A stretch of 33,535 nt of DNA. Origin: Thiohalomonas denitrificans (GTDB lineage Bacteria > Pseudomonadota > Gammaproteobacteria > Thiohalomonadales > Thiohalomonadaceae). Position 1 is the stretch's first letter, and each line of letters opens with the position of its first letter. The notes beneath the pieces were generated by a model. The model worked only from the letters and a program-made list of their open reading frames with translations. It did no database searches and was not told the DNA's origin. A program made the translations under genes and the position numbers. Of the stretch, positions 15,480-24,172 are shown piece by piece. The stretch is from contig NZ_JAENYR010000014.1 in NCBI RefSeq assembly GCF_016841685.1, positions 1 through 33,535 of the forward strand, written 5' to 3'.

Positions 15480-17975
15480 ATGAATGACCGATCCCTACCT
15501 CTGGAGCAGATTCGGGTCGAAGACGACCGAACCGGGATGGAAATCGAGACCATCGAGCGGGCTTTCGCCGACAACCTGTTCTATCTGCAGGCAAAGTTTC
15601 CGCGTATCGCCACGCGAAACGATTACTACATGGCGCTGGCCTATACAGTGCGTGACCGTATGCTGCATCGTTTTATTAATACAGTGCAGACCTATATCGA
15701 GCAGGACGTGCGTGTCGTCGCCTATTTTTCGGCGGAGTTTCTGGTCGGACCGCATCTCGGCAATAACCTGATGAATCTCGGGATTTCCGATCAGGTCCGC
15801 CAGGCGGTAGAGGCCGCCGGGCTGGATCTGGAGAAACTGCTCGATCAGGAGGAGGAACCGGGGCTGGGTAACGGCGGTCTTGGCCGTCTCGCGGCCTGCT
15901 ATCTCGACTCGGCCGCGACATTGCAGATCCCCGTCGTGGGCTACGGAATCCGTTACGAATTCGGGATCTTCGATCAGGAGATCCGTGACGGCTGGCAGGT
16001 GGAGATTACCGACAAATGGCTGCGATTCGGCAATCCATGGGAGATTCCCAGGCCGGAAGCGGCACAGTATGTGAAGTTCGGCGGCCACACGGAGCCTTAC
16101 GTGGACGAGGAGGGTGTGTATCGCGTCAAATGGATTCCGGCACAAATGGTGAAGGGCGTTCCCTATGACACGCCTATCACCGGTTATCGGGTAAACACGG
16201 TGAACCCCTTGCGATTGTGGAAGGCGGAGGCCGTGGAATCCTTTGACTTCGAGGCATTCAATGTCGGCGATTATTACGGCGCAGTCGACGAAAAGGTGAT
16301 TTCCGAAACGCTCACCAAGATGCTGTATCCCAATGACGAGCCGGAGAAGGGAAAGAGACTCCGGCTGCAGCAACAATACTTCTTTGTCTCCTGCGCACTG
16401 CAGGACATGCTCAGCATGCACCTGTTCCGCAACGGGCGTCTGGAGGATTTTTCGGACAAGTGGTCCGTGCAACTCAACGACACGCACCCCTCTATCGCGG
16501 TTGCGGAACTCATGCGTCTGCTGGTGGACGACCACCATATGGGCTGGGAAAGGGCATGGGGCATCACCACCCGCACCTTCGCTTACACCAACCATACGCT
16601 TTTGCCGGAGGCGTTGGAAAAATGGCCGGTTCCGCTGTTCGCCGAACTCCTGCCACGTCACCTGGAGATTATCTACGAGATCAACCATCACTTCCTGGAG
16701 GAGGTGCGCCAACGCTTTCCCGGCGATGAGGAACGCGTCGCCCGAATGTCGCTGATCGACGAAAGCGGAGTGCGCTACGTGCGCATGGCGCATCTCGCCG
16801 TCGTTGGAAGCCATACCGTAAACGGAGTGGCTGAGCTGCATACCGAACTGTTGCGGTCTGACGTACTGCGGGACTTCAATGAATTCGAACCGAAAAAGCT
16901 CACGAACAAGACCAACGGGATCACGCCGAGGCGCTTCCTGCTATTCAGCAACCCCGGACTCGCGGCGCTGATTACGGAATACATCGGTGACCATTGGGTA
17001 ACCGATCTCGATGTACTGCGGGAACTCGAACCCTACGCCGACGATCAGGACTTTCAGTTGCGATGGCGCGATGCGAAGGGGGAGAACAAGGCCAATCTCG
17101 CCGCGTATCTCGACCACACCACCGGCATCCGGGTCGAGCCTGACAATCTTTTCGACATTCAGGTCAAGCGCCTGCACGAATACAAGCGTCAGCATCTGAA
17201 TATCCTGCATGTCATTAGCCTGTACAATCGCATCAAACAAAATCCCGAAATCGCCATGACGTCGCGGACGGTCATCTTCGGCGGCAAGGCGGCACCCGGA
17301 TATTACCAGGCAAAGCTCATCATTCGTCTGATTAACGGCGTGGGTGAAGTGGTGAACAACGACCACGATGTTGCCGGTCGGCTCAAGGTCGTGTTTCTGC
17401 CGAATTTCAACGTCAAAAACAGTCGCCACGTGTTTCCGGCTGCGGATCTTTCGGAACAAATCTCCATGGCCGGGAAGGAAGCCTCGGGCACGGGGAATAT
17501 GAAGTTCGCACTGAACGGCGCACTGACCATCGGCACTCTCGATGGGGCCAACATCGAGATCCGGGAGGAGGTGGGTGAGGAGAATTTCTTTCTGTTCGGC
17601 CTGACCGCTGCAGAAGTGCGTGAGACGAAGCAACAGGGCTATGATCCGCGAACCTATTACCGATCCGACACCGAGTTGCGCGAGGCCATTGACCGGATTG
17701 CCTCCGGTCATTTTTCCCGCGGCGATCCCCATCTGTTTCGACCGCTTGTCGACAATTTGCTGGGCCACGGCCCTTATCTGCTGCTGGCCGATTACCGCTC
17801 CTATATCGATTGCCAGGACCGCGTGGCCGAAGCCTGGCGCGATCCTGCCCGTTGGACCCGGATGTCCATCCTGAACGTTGCCCGCATGGGCCGCTTCTCG
17901 TCGGACCGGGCAGTACGGGAGTATCGTGACGACATTTGGCGCGTCAAACCCGTTCCGATTTCCCTGAACAGGTGA
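15480..17975 (+). CDS. glgP: Glycogen/maltodextrin phosphorylase
   Basis: An 831-residue GT35 phosphorylase of full length. It releases glucose-1-phosphate from the non-reducing ends of alpha-1,4-glucans. Key motifs are VAYFSAEFLVG near residue 80, EEPGLGNGGLGRLAACYLDS, QLNDTHPSIAVAELMR, the catalytic KTNGITPRRFL, DNLFDIQVKRLHEYKRQHLN, and the PLP site EASGTGNMKFALNG with the Schiff-base Lys at 675. The start ATG 15480 is preceded by CGAGGATGAG. The GH13 enzyme at 18995-20992 on the other strand and the phosphoketolase upstream fit a glycogen breakdown role. It follows cysM by 384 bp, so it is probably transcribed on its own. Confidence 0.97.
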   Translation: MNDRSLPLEQIRVEDDRTGMEIETIERAFADNLFYLQAKFPRIATRNDYYMALAYTVRDRMLHRFINTVQTYIEQDVRVVAYFSAEFLVGPHLGNNLMNLGISDQVRQAVEAAGLDLEKLLDQEEEPGLGNGGLGRLAACYLDSAATLQIPVVGYGIRYEFGIFDQEIRDGWQVEITDKWLRFGNPWEIPRPEAAQYVKFGGHTEPYVDEEGVYRVKWIPAQMVKGVPYDTPITGYRVNTVNPLRLWKAEAVESFDFEAFNVGDYYGAVDEKVISETLTKMLYPNDEPEKGKRLRLQQQYFFVSCALQDMLSMHLFRNGRLEDFSDKWSVQLNDTHPSIAVAELMRLLVDDHHMGWERAWGITTRTFAYTNHTLLPEALEKWPVPLFAELLPRHLEIIYEINHHFLEEVRQRFPGDEERVARMSLIDESGVRYVRMAHLAVVGSHTVNGVAELHTELLRSDVLRDFNEFEPKKLTNKTNGITPRRFLLFSNPGLAALITEYIGDHWVTDLDVLRELEPYADDQDFQLRWRDAKGENKANLAAYLDHTTGIRVEPDNLFDIQVKRLHEYKRQHLNILHVISLYNRIKQNPEIAMTSRTVIFGGKAAPGYYQAKLIIRLINGVGEVVNNDHDVAGRLKVVFLPNFNVKNSRHVFPAADLSEQISMAGKEASGTGNMKFALNGALTIGTLDGANIEIREEVGEENFFLFGLTAAEVRETKQQGYDPRTYYRSDTELREAIDRIASGHFSRGDPHLFRPLVDNLLGHGPYLLLADYRSYIDCQDRVAEAWRDPARWTRMSILNVARMGRFSSDRAVREYRDDIWRVKPVPISLNR

Positions 17976-18172
17976 AGGTGCAGCGGGTCGAAGAGCTCAC
18001 CCGGTGGCATAGCCAGTTTTGTGCTGACGCTGACGCTGCCGGTGCCGCGGGTGCGTCCGGCTCTGCTGGGGCCATGTGCAGAACGACTCCACGGAAGACA
18101 TCAGTTGTGTACTTGAAAACGATCTGAGTGGCGCTCTTCATCTCATTCCCATGGGGTCCCGCTCAGTCAGTG

Positions 18173-18535
18173 CTATACGTTCTCGTCCGCCTTGGAGTGC
18201 TGGATGGTGCCGTCCGGATGTTCGGGCGGGCTATAGAGCGTATAGAGGCGAAGCAACGAATCGGGCGAGGCTGTAACATTGTGTCTGGCGCCAGCGGGGA
18301 TTACCACCGCGTCGCCATCTCCTACGGTATGCTCTTCACCGTCCAGGATCACCATACCCGCTCCCGATTCCACGCGGATGAACTGATCATGCTCTGGATG
18401 AACCTCCATTCCGATTTCCTCCCCGGGCTGTAGTGTCATAATGACGAGCTGAATATTCCGGCCCGTGAAAAGCACACGACGGTAATCCTGGCTTGCGAGT
18501 GTGTCCTTTTCGATGTTGGTAACGAATCCGATCAT
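18173..18535 (-). CDS. Cupin-domain protein
   Basis: A 120-residue single-domain cupin. The metal-site motif 1 is seen as PGEEIGMEVHPEHDQFIRVESG, and motif 2 as GDAVVIPAGARHNVTA, with the three expected metal ligands (H46, H48 and the later H). Such small cupins are often mannose-6-phosphate isomerase-like or unknown metal-dependent enzymes or sensors; the substrate is unclear. ATG 18535 is preceded by GGAGG with a 6-base spacer. It lies between glgP and the GH13 enzyme, so a link with sugar metabolism is possible but not shown. From 17976 to 18172 there is no other feature. Confidence 0.87.
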   Translation of the reverse strand: MIGFVTNIEKDTLASQDYRRVLFTGRNIQLVIMTLQPGEEIGMEVHPEHDQFIRVESGAGMVILDGEEHTVGDGDAVVIPAGARHNVTASPDSLLRLYTLYSPPEHPDGTIQHSKADENV

Positions 18536-18779
18536 GAGATGCCTCCATGGTGAACCGGTCGCATTGCGGTCTCGTCAACAAAGATAGCGCGTAAACGCGC
18601 ATCGGCCAGCTGTTAAACGGGCTGTCCATTTGGGGGGCGGTAGCTGCGGTCGAGACAGTGGAAGCCATTGAGCGAGGGAGCTCGGGATCCGTTCCAACAG
18701 ACCAGCATTGTGCCCACTCGACTGTCCCCGGAATCTCCGGACTATCCTTGTAGTCAGCATTGGAGGAGGGGATGGGGAT

Positions 18780-18960
18780 ATGGCTGAGATCGTCTTCGAG
18801 TGCCGTTACGACACGCGGAGTTTCTCAATCCGCTCAGAAAATTTGTCAGAGAGCGGCAGCGGCTGGAAATGCGCTGGGACCCGCTGCTACATCACAGCAG
18901 CGTCCATCTACCACGCCGTGATCTGCGTAGGCGGGAAAGCAGGCGAGGTGCAAGGGTAAC
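18780..18960 (+). pseudogene. Degraded 5' fragment, possibly GalT-like uridylyltransferase
   Basis: A good Shine-Dalgarno (GGAGGAGG at 18762-18769) precedes ATG 18780. The frame gives MAEIVFECRYDT, then the plausible protein moves one frame at about 18817 to EFLNPLRKFVRERQRLEMRW followed by DPLLHHSSVHLPRRDL. The pattern of an early NPL segment then R-x-DPL-x-x-(H)-S resembles the N-terminus of galactose-1-phosphate uridylyltransferase-like proteins, but this is recognition by eye. The reading frame then runs into the 3' end of the opposing GH13 gene and no later GalT motif (HPH or HxHxQ) follows. The rest of 18536-18779 shows nothing. Confidence 0.35.
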
Positions 18961-18994
18961 GGGTGAGACCGACCTTGAAGGCGTAGAGTCCCGT

Positions 18995-20992
18995 TCAGGT
19001 GGAGAATACCCGCACCTGAAAGGGCGCCAGCGAGAATGTTGCCTCCCGTCGATCGGGGCGGAAGTGGGGAAGATCACCTGTTGGCGGCACGCCGTGTTCT
19101 TGGATGCGCCCCGGTTCGGTCCATGGCCAGGGTACCTTGAACTGTGGAAAGTGGTGCGGGCCGCCGTTGGCCAGCACGACCACCTGCTCATGACTGCCAA
19201 GCGTTCGGCCTCCTGTGCGGCAATAGGCAAAGACGCGTATGCCATGATCATCGTCCATCGAAGGATGGTAATAGAAGAATTCGATCTCGTTGCGCTGCAG
19301 CGCCGGTGCAGTGGTCCGCAGTTTGATGAGCTCCTTGATGCGTTCACGGAGCGCGTGGTGCCCCGGCTTTGCGGCGCGTCGCCAGTCGATGGGGTCCGAC
19401 ATTTTCAGCCGCCAGTCCTGGTGTTCAAGATCGTGGACATCGGCAAACTCCTCGCCCGCCAGAAACATCGGGATACCCACGGCTGTCATAATCAGTGCAA
19501 AGCCACTGCCCACACGGTCGAGCGCCTCTTCGTGAGCTTCGCGCACCGCGGGCGGTGCTGAGCTGAGGTCGTTGAGCAGCGCGCGTACATTGTCGACCGA
19601 TCCGGACCCCAGCCAGCGCAGACGCAGCAGGTCACCGAAGATATCGTTCATGAAGCGCTGCTCGTCTTCCTCCTCCACATCGTGCGAGGTGGTGTAGTTG
19701 ACGGCCTGGATCATGTCGGTAATGCCGCTTCTGAAGCGCCGGTCCCAGTCGTCCCATAACCGCTCGCCCGAAAGGGCGGCGCGGATACGCTCGCTTCGGG
19801 AAGGCTGATGCCATTCGGTGTGGATCTGATTACGCAATATCCGGCGACATTCGTCGCGGAATGAGAAATTCCAGATCGAATCGACCACCTTACGACCGTT
19901 GGGACTTTCCGGTCGATCCTGGGTAGTTTCAATGCGACACCATGAATCCTCCGCCACGACGAGGAAAGGCCGATCCGGGAACCGGGACCGATACGCCTCC
20001 CATGCCCGGTCACGGAAGGTCTGAATGAACTCCCAGTGATCGATCCCCTTGAATTCGTCGATGCGGAAGCCATCGATGTGGTACTCATTGATCCAGAAAG
20101 CGGCCATTCGATAGTGAAACTCGCGCGCCGGAAAGCTACCGTCAGAAGCGGGACGTCGATAGCGAAAGATGCGCCCGCCCCAGTCGGGACGTCCACCCTC
20201 TTCGCTTCCGTCCTTCAGGAAGTACCGATCGTCGGCGAGCAGCTCAAGTGGGCATTTGCGCGCGTGATTCATCACCAGATCCAGGATGATACGGATACCG
20301 CGCTGGTGGCACTGCTTCACAAAGAACTTCGTATCCACTGCCGACCCAAGGTCGATATCCGGGGAAAAGAAAAAACGGGTGCCATAGCCCCAGTTCAATG
20401 TATCCGGTGAATCCTGTATCGGGAGCAGTTCGATGGCATTGATCCCGAGTTCGGCAAGTTGGTCCAGGTGTTCGAAAATGAGGTGATCAAAATCACCGAG
20501 ACCGATCTGCCTGGCGTAGTCGGGGGAGGCGGCTCCAACCCAACGCAACGGCAGTTCATAGATGACCAGTGCGTTGTTCTGCGGTAGCGTCACGCCTTCC
20601 GGCAGTTCGTCTTCCCAGGCAAACGGCCGTACCGTCCGTTTGCCGTTGACGATGTGAAACACCCCCCGGTAGCCGCCGAACCGGACAATCTCAACCGCAT
20701 ACGGGTCCGGCACCGGCGCATCACCACGGTCATCGAGTATGAACTCGTATTCGTAACTGCCATCCGGCAGCGAAAGGGTGTTCAGATCAACCTGGAAAAA
20801 GAGGTGATCGCCGGAAACGGGGGTCAGCCCGACATGGCGCCACTGCAAAGGATCAAATCGATCCCGATCGGCAAGCGGCGCCAGTCGCATCTCGACTTTT
20901 CGCGCGCCGTGTACCGGTATCCGTAGCACGTGGTCAACCGCGGTCTCAGATCCGGTTATTACCGACATGCCGGATTCTTCGAGTTTCCACAT
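18995..20992 (-). CDS. GH13 alpha-amylase family glycosyl hydrolase
   Basis: A 665-residue enzyme with an N-terminal carbohydrate-binding (CBM48-like) beta domain (SYEYEFILDDRGDAPVPDPY) and a GH13 barrel. The catalytic set is complete: nucleophile D312 in GFRIDEFKG, acid/base E348 in LVVAEDSW and transition-state D438 in YTTSHDVEEED, with region I at ILDLVMNHA. It acts on alpha-1,4 or alpha-1,6 glucans; branching enzyme, trehalohydrolase or amylase activity cannot be separated by eye. ATG 20992 is preceded by GGAGG with a 7-base spacer. It is cytoplasmic (no signal peptide) and next to glycogen phosphorylase, consistent with glycogen or maltodextrin processing. Confidence 0.9.
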   Translation of the reverse strand: MWKLEESGMSVITGSETAVDHVLRIPVHGARKVEMRLAPLADRDRFDPLQWRHVGLTPVSGDHLFFQVDLNTLSLPDGSYEYEFILDDRGDAPVPDPYAVEIVRFGGYRGVFHIVNGKRTVRPFAWEDELPEGVTLPQNNALVIYELPLRWVGAASPDYARQIGLGDFDHLIFEHLDQLAELGINAIELLPIQDSPDTLNWGYGTRFFFSPDIDLGSAVDTKFFVKQCHQRGIRIILDLVMNHARKCPLELLADDRYFLKDGSEEGGRPDWGGRIFRYRRPASDGSFPAREFHYRMAAFWINEYHIDGFRIDEFKGIDHWEFIQTFRDRAWEAYRSRFPDRPFLVVAEDSWCRIETTQDRPESPNGRKVVDSIWNFSFRDECRRILRNQIHTEWHQPSRSERIRAALSGERLWDDWDRRFRSGITDMIQAVNYTTSHDVEEEDEQRFMNDIFGDLLRLRWLGSGSVDNVRALLNDLSSAPPAVREAHEEALDRVGSGFALIMTAVGIPMFLAGEEFADVHDLEHQDWRLKMSDPIDWRRAAKPGHHALRERIKELIKLRTTAPALQRNEIEFFYYHPSMDDDHGIRVFAYCRTGGRTLGSHEQVVVLANGGPHHFPQFKVPWPWTEPGRIQEHGVPPTGDLPHFRPDRREATFSLAPFQVRVFST

Positions 20993-21328
20993 GTGAGTAC
21001 CTCCGCATCGGATGCGCTGTGCCGCCTGGACGCTGCGCTGCCAGTCTGTTCAAGACAGTGCTTGCCTTTCCCTGCTTTCGGGCGACTACGCTTGTGCTCA
21101 TCATGGTTCAGGTTTCTGATATCGTCTACGGGTCCATTGAGTCCCTTTCTGTCTTTTCGGGGACGAGGTCTATGCGCCCGGGGGGCTGGTTTCCTGACGG
21201 TGATTGGGTTGAACACTACTCCAATCGCCGGCCTTTCTGGCCGCAATGGTCCGCCCTTGTCGCGCTGTAGTATTAGGTTGGCCACTTGTTACGGGTGATG
21301 ATTGCCGCGACAAAGAGCCGGTGACGAA

Positions 21329-21388
21329 ATAACGAGAAAACGACGGACGTTTAGCGCGGAATTCAAGCTTGAAGCCGCGCAGCTGGTG
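21329..21388 (+). pseudogene. Fragment of IS3-family transposase OrfA
   Basis: Twenty codons read ITRKRRTFSAEFKLEAAQLV, matching the N-terminal helix-turn-helix of IS3-type OrfA proteins, then the similarity stops. No OrfB or intact inverted repeats are visible. The surrounding gap 20993-21482 otherwise holds only small hairpins, for example GATTGGG...CTCCAATC near 21202-21226. Confidence 0.65.
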
Positions 21389-21482
21389 GAGTGCTGTCTC
21401 CGTCTGCGTTCTGACTTCGATCAACCGGACGCGCGGCGGTTGTGCGCTGCTTTTCATAGAGGAAAGAGGGATGCGTTCGGTA

Positions 21483-22631
21483 TCAGTACCGGGTTACCAA
21501 CGCTCGCAATTGCACCGCAAACAGCCCGAGGCCCATGGCAGCCGGGTACGCACCCCAACCGATTCCCCACAAACCCGTTATCAGCCCTGCACCGATAAAC
21601 AGCGCCACCCGCAGTGCGCTAAAGCGCGACAGGCGCTGCCGTGTCTGCGTATGCCAGGCGGTGGGCATACCCGGTCGTATCCACAACGGCAATAGATAAC
21701 TCGCCGCGCCGGTTACCAGCGGAAACAGGAAGGCGGTCACATAGGCGCCGCTGGCATGGGACGGAGGAAGGTAACCGTTCGCGTGACCGGCACCGTGTGT
21801 AAGCACGATAAAAAACCCGAGCAGTGTGCCGGCAAGAGATGTGGCGGTACCATTCCACGAGTTCGGATCGTTGCGATAGAGTACCCACCACGCGGCCGCG
21901 AGTCGCAGTAACGGAGCGAGCCACAACAGCAGGCCGGGCCACACCAGGAGCGGTTGCCAGGCGGCTCCCGTGGCAACCAGCAGTGCGCCGGTGAAGACCC
22001 ACTTCAAGTCCTCACGAAGACGTTGACCGACCCGGTTGTCGGGACGGCTGATGGCGGTCGGAAGCAATACTTGCAAGGTTCCGAGCGCCGTGATGCCGAT
22101 AAAGCCCAGTGCGTTGAGGTGCAAATGAAAGCGTCGCAGTGCGAGATATTGTGTCGGCCACACATGCATCAGCAATACCGCTGCCAACCCCATCAATAGA
22201 CAAAGCAGAGCGGCGAGATACCAATAGGTTCCGGGATGCGGCGCACCCAGGCTTTTGCGGGCCCGACGCGCAATCCACCACGCTAGTATTCCGGCGCCGA
22301 GAATCCCGAGTGTCGCGGCGGTGTCGCGCAGGACCAATCCGGATGCAGGGAGCGCAAACGAGCCGAAGACCAGTAATCCCGCGACAAGCATCAGCACCGG
22401 TAGTGCTCGCAGCCTGCCACCGGGTGCGGGACCGCGTGTCAGTACCGGCACAAAATGCAGCATTGCAGCGGTGATGAGCGGCATGGCTCCAGCCGCCAGG
22501 GCGAGGTGAACAGCCAGGAGGGTGGAGAAATCCGCCGACAGGAAGAGGATTATCGCCCCGGCGAAGGCCGCCAGGGCGAGCAGGACCAACGAGACCAGCA
22601 GCGGTGGTACTCTCCGCAGGAGAATGATCAA
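21483..22631 (-). CDS. NnrS-like 12-helix membrane protein
   Basis: A 382-residue protein with about twelve transmembrane helices and no soluble domain. Conserved-looking histidines lie in membrane segments: AMLHFVPVL, LLMHVWPTQY, RRFHLHLNALGFIGITALGT and THGAGHANG. The HLHLNALGF pattern recalls NnrS and the heme-copper oxidase-like fold, suggesting a heme or copper protein involved in nitric oxide or nitrosative stress; that is inference. The TTG start overlaps the stop of the upstream DUF2249 gene (TTGA), so the two are translationally coupled. An IS3 fragment lies just past the 3' end. Confidence 0.75.
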   Translation of the reverse strand: MIILLRRVPPLLVSLVLLALAAFAGAIILFLSADFSTLLAVHLALAAGAMPLITAAMLHFVPVLTRGPAPGGRLRALPVLMLVAGLLVFGSFALPASGLVLRDTAATLGILGAGILAWWIARRARKSLGAPHPGTYWYLAALLCLLMGLAAVLLMHVWPTQYLALRRFHLHLNALGFIGITALGTLQVLLPTAISRPDNRVGQRLREDLKWVFTGALLVATGAAWQPLLVWPGLLLWLAPLLRLAAAWWVLYRNDPNSWNGTATSLAGTLLGFFIVLTHGAGHANGYLPPSHASGAYVTAFLFPLVTGAASYLLPLWIRPGMPTAWHTQTRQRLSRFSALRVALFIGAGLITGLWGIGWGAYPAAMGLGLFAVQLRALVTRY

Positions 22632-22891
22632 GCCTCGCGAACGAAATCGATCACGATCTGCCCGGGTTCACGCTGGACGTAGTTAATGGAAACCGCCTCG
22701 TCATAGCGTTGGCGAAGTTGATCGAGAAGTGGCAAAGGGTCGTGATCATTCACGAATCGCATGGTCTCGCCCGGCACGAGCGCGTCCAAAGCCCCGAAAA
22801 TGGCGGCATGGCGGAAGCGCTTGGCGATGCCGCGCGCGTCGAAAGGGTAAAGCTGATCCGGTTGCAGGTGAAGGTGGGGGTGATTAGCCAT
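22628..22891 (-). CDS. DUF2249-domain protein
   Basis: An 87-residue protein matching the DUF2249 pattern: an aspartate-containing start (LYPFDARGIAKRF), FGALDALVPGETMRFVNDHDPLPL and a C-terminal PGQIVIDFV strand. DUF2249 proteins are small, TusA-like in fold, and often sit beside NO-detoxification or hemerythrin genes. ATG 22891 is preceded by GAGGAG on the minus strand at a somewhat long distance. It is the first gene of a two-gene operon with the NnrS-like protein. The function is unknown; a redox or NO-sensing accessory role is likely from context only. Confidence 0.85.
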   Translation of the reverse strand: MANHPHLHLQPDQLYPFDARGIAKRFRHAAIFGALDALVPGETMRFVNDHDPLPLLDQLRQRYDEAVSINYVQREPGQIVIDFVREA

Positions 22892-22991
22892 AAAGGGTCT
22901 ACTCCTCGTGGTTGGCTTTTGACGGGCAATAACTTACTGCTTTTGTATACCATTTGTGTGTTTCATAAGCAATATTTTCGATGCCTCTTTA

Positions 22992-23065
22992 GGGCAACCG
23001 CATACCCATGTCGCCTGCCCGGCTCGAGTAATTGGAGTATGGGTTTATCCTGGATGCATCTACGG
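22992..23065. repeat. Dispersed hairpin repeat, copy B
   Basis: It begins GGGCAACCGCATAC, exactly as copy A at 12049, and shares CGGCTCGAG and a GAGTATGGGTTTATCCTG block in the same order. The outer arms can pair (AACCGCATACCC with GAGTATGGGTTT, about 9 of 12). It lies in the 324-bp gap 22892-23215 between divergent genes; no gene is supported there. Confidence 0.7.
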
Positions 23066-23215
23066 CTCGAAACAGAGGCGGTAACCCTGCTGTAGGGCTG
23101 TATTTCAGGCGTGTTACGATATGCAGGGGGCTTTGGTCCACCGGACTGCGTGTGGGGGATACGAGTTTCGGCCCGATGTACTTCAATCATCATACTTTCA
23201 AAGAGTTACCAAGCC

Positions 23216-24001
23216 GTGAACGTACTGGTATTTGATATTGAAACCGTTCCCGATGTCGATGGCGGGCGAAGGCTATACGACCTCGACGGGCTCAGCGATA
23301 AAGAGGTCGCAAACATTCTGTTCCATAAACGGCGCCAGCAGACCGGCAACGAGTTTCTGCGCCTGCATCTGCATCGGGTGGTGGCGATCTCCGCCGTCCT
23401 GCGCCATGGCGAGGACCAGTTCAAGGTATGGTCTCTGGGCGATCCGGATGCGTCGGAAAGAGAACTGGTGCAGCGTTTCTACGACGGACTCGATCGGTTT
23501 ACGCCCACTCTGGTCTCCTGGAACGGCAGTGGTTTCGACCTTCCGGTCCTGCATTACCGCGCCCTGGTGCACGGCATCCAGGCACCGCGCTACTGGGATT
23601 CCGGGGACGAAGATCGGGAATTCCGCTGGAACAACTATCTGAACCGGTATCACAGCCGCCATTTGGATCTGATGGATGTGCTGGCCGCCTATCAGCCCCG
23701 GGCCAACGCCCCGCTGGACGAGATCGCGACCCTGCTGGGCTTTCCCGGCAAGATGGGAATGAGCGGTGCCAAGGTCTGGGACACCTTCCAGGCTGGAGGA
23801 ATCGAGGACATCCGGAACTATTGCGAAACGGATGTTCTCAATACCTATCTGGTCTATCTCCGCTTTGAACTGATGCGGGGACAGCTGATGCCGGAGGCCT
23901 ACGAGGCCGAATGCCGGCGGTTACGGGAGAAGCTGGAAGAGGAGGGTAAGCCCCATTTCCGCGAGTTCCTCGCCCACTGGAAAAGCTCTCCAGAAACGTA
24001 A
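23216..24001 (+). CDS. PolB-like 3'-5' exonuclease
   Basis: A 261-residue DEDDy-type exonuclease related to the exonuclease domain of family B DNA polymerases. The three motifs are visible: VFDIETVPD (Exo I) at the N-terminus, SWNGSGFDLPVLHYRA (Exo II) and NYCETDVLNTYLVYLRF (Exo III, YxxxD). There is no polymerase domain. These enzymes degrade single-stranded DNA or RNA ends in a metal-dependent way; the biological role is unknown. The GTG start at 23216 begins right at the domain (MNVLVFDIE); there is only a weak ribosome binding site (AAGAG). It is followed 172 bp later by rlmD on the same strand. Confidence 0.9.
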   Translation: MNVLVFDIETVPDVDGGRRLYDLDGLSDKEVANILFHKRRQQTGNEFLRLHLHRVVAISAVLRHGEDQFKVWSLGDPDASERELVQRFYDGLDRFTPTLVSWNGSGFDLPVLHYRALVHGIQAPRYWDSGDEDREFRWNNYLNRYHSRHLDLMDVLAAYQPRANAPLDEIATLLGFPGKMGMSGAKVWDTFQAGGIEDIRNYCETDVLNTYLVYLRFELMRGQLMPEAYEAECRRLREKLEEEGKPHFREFLAHWKSSPET

Positions 24002-24038
24002 CTGCTCGCCCGGGTGATCACGCACGGCCCGGGAAATC

Positions 24039-24065
24039 CGTCATCCCCGCGTAGGCGGGGATCCA
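24039..24065. repeat. Single REP-like arm
   Basis: CCGTCATCCCCGCGTAGGCG followed by GGGATCC matches one arm of the palindromes at 10632-10700 and 10779-10845. The second arm is not present, but the sequence is itself a short hairpin (CCCCGCGTAGGCGGGG). Confidence 0.8.
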
Positions 24066-24172
24066 TTTTGAGCCATGCTTCTGTCCTCTGGATGAGTCGA
24101 AATCAGGTGGTTAGCCTTCTGACTATCTTTCATCACTCCCGCGATTTAACTTCTCCCGGTACCTATCTGAAA

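Noticed and set aside
15495-16841. A 448-codon minus-strand open frame across glgP
   Set aside because: It is antisense to a complete glycogen phosphorylase and has no family features.
16941-17768. A 275-codon minus-strand open frame across the 3' half of glgP
   Set aside because: It is antisense to the PLP-binding half of glgP; composition and lack of motifs show it is a shadow.
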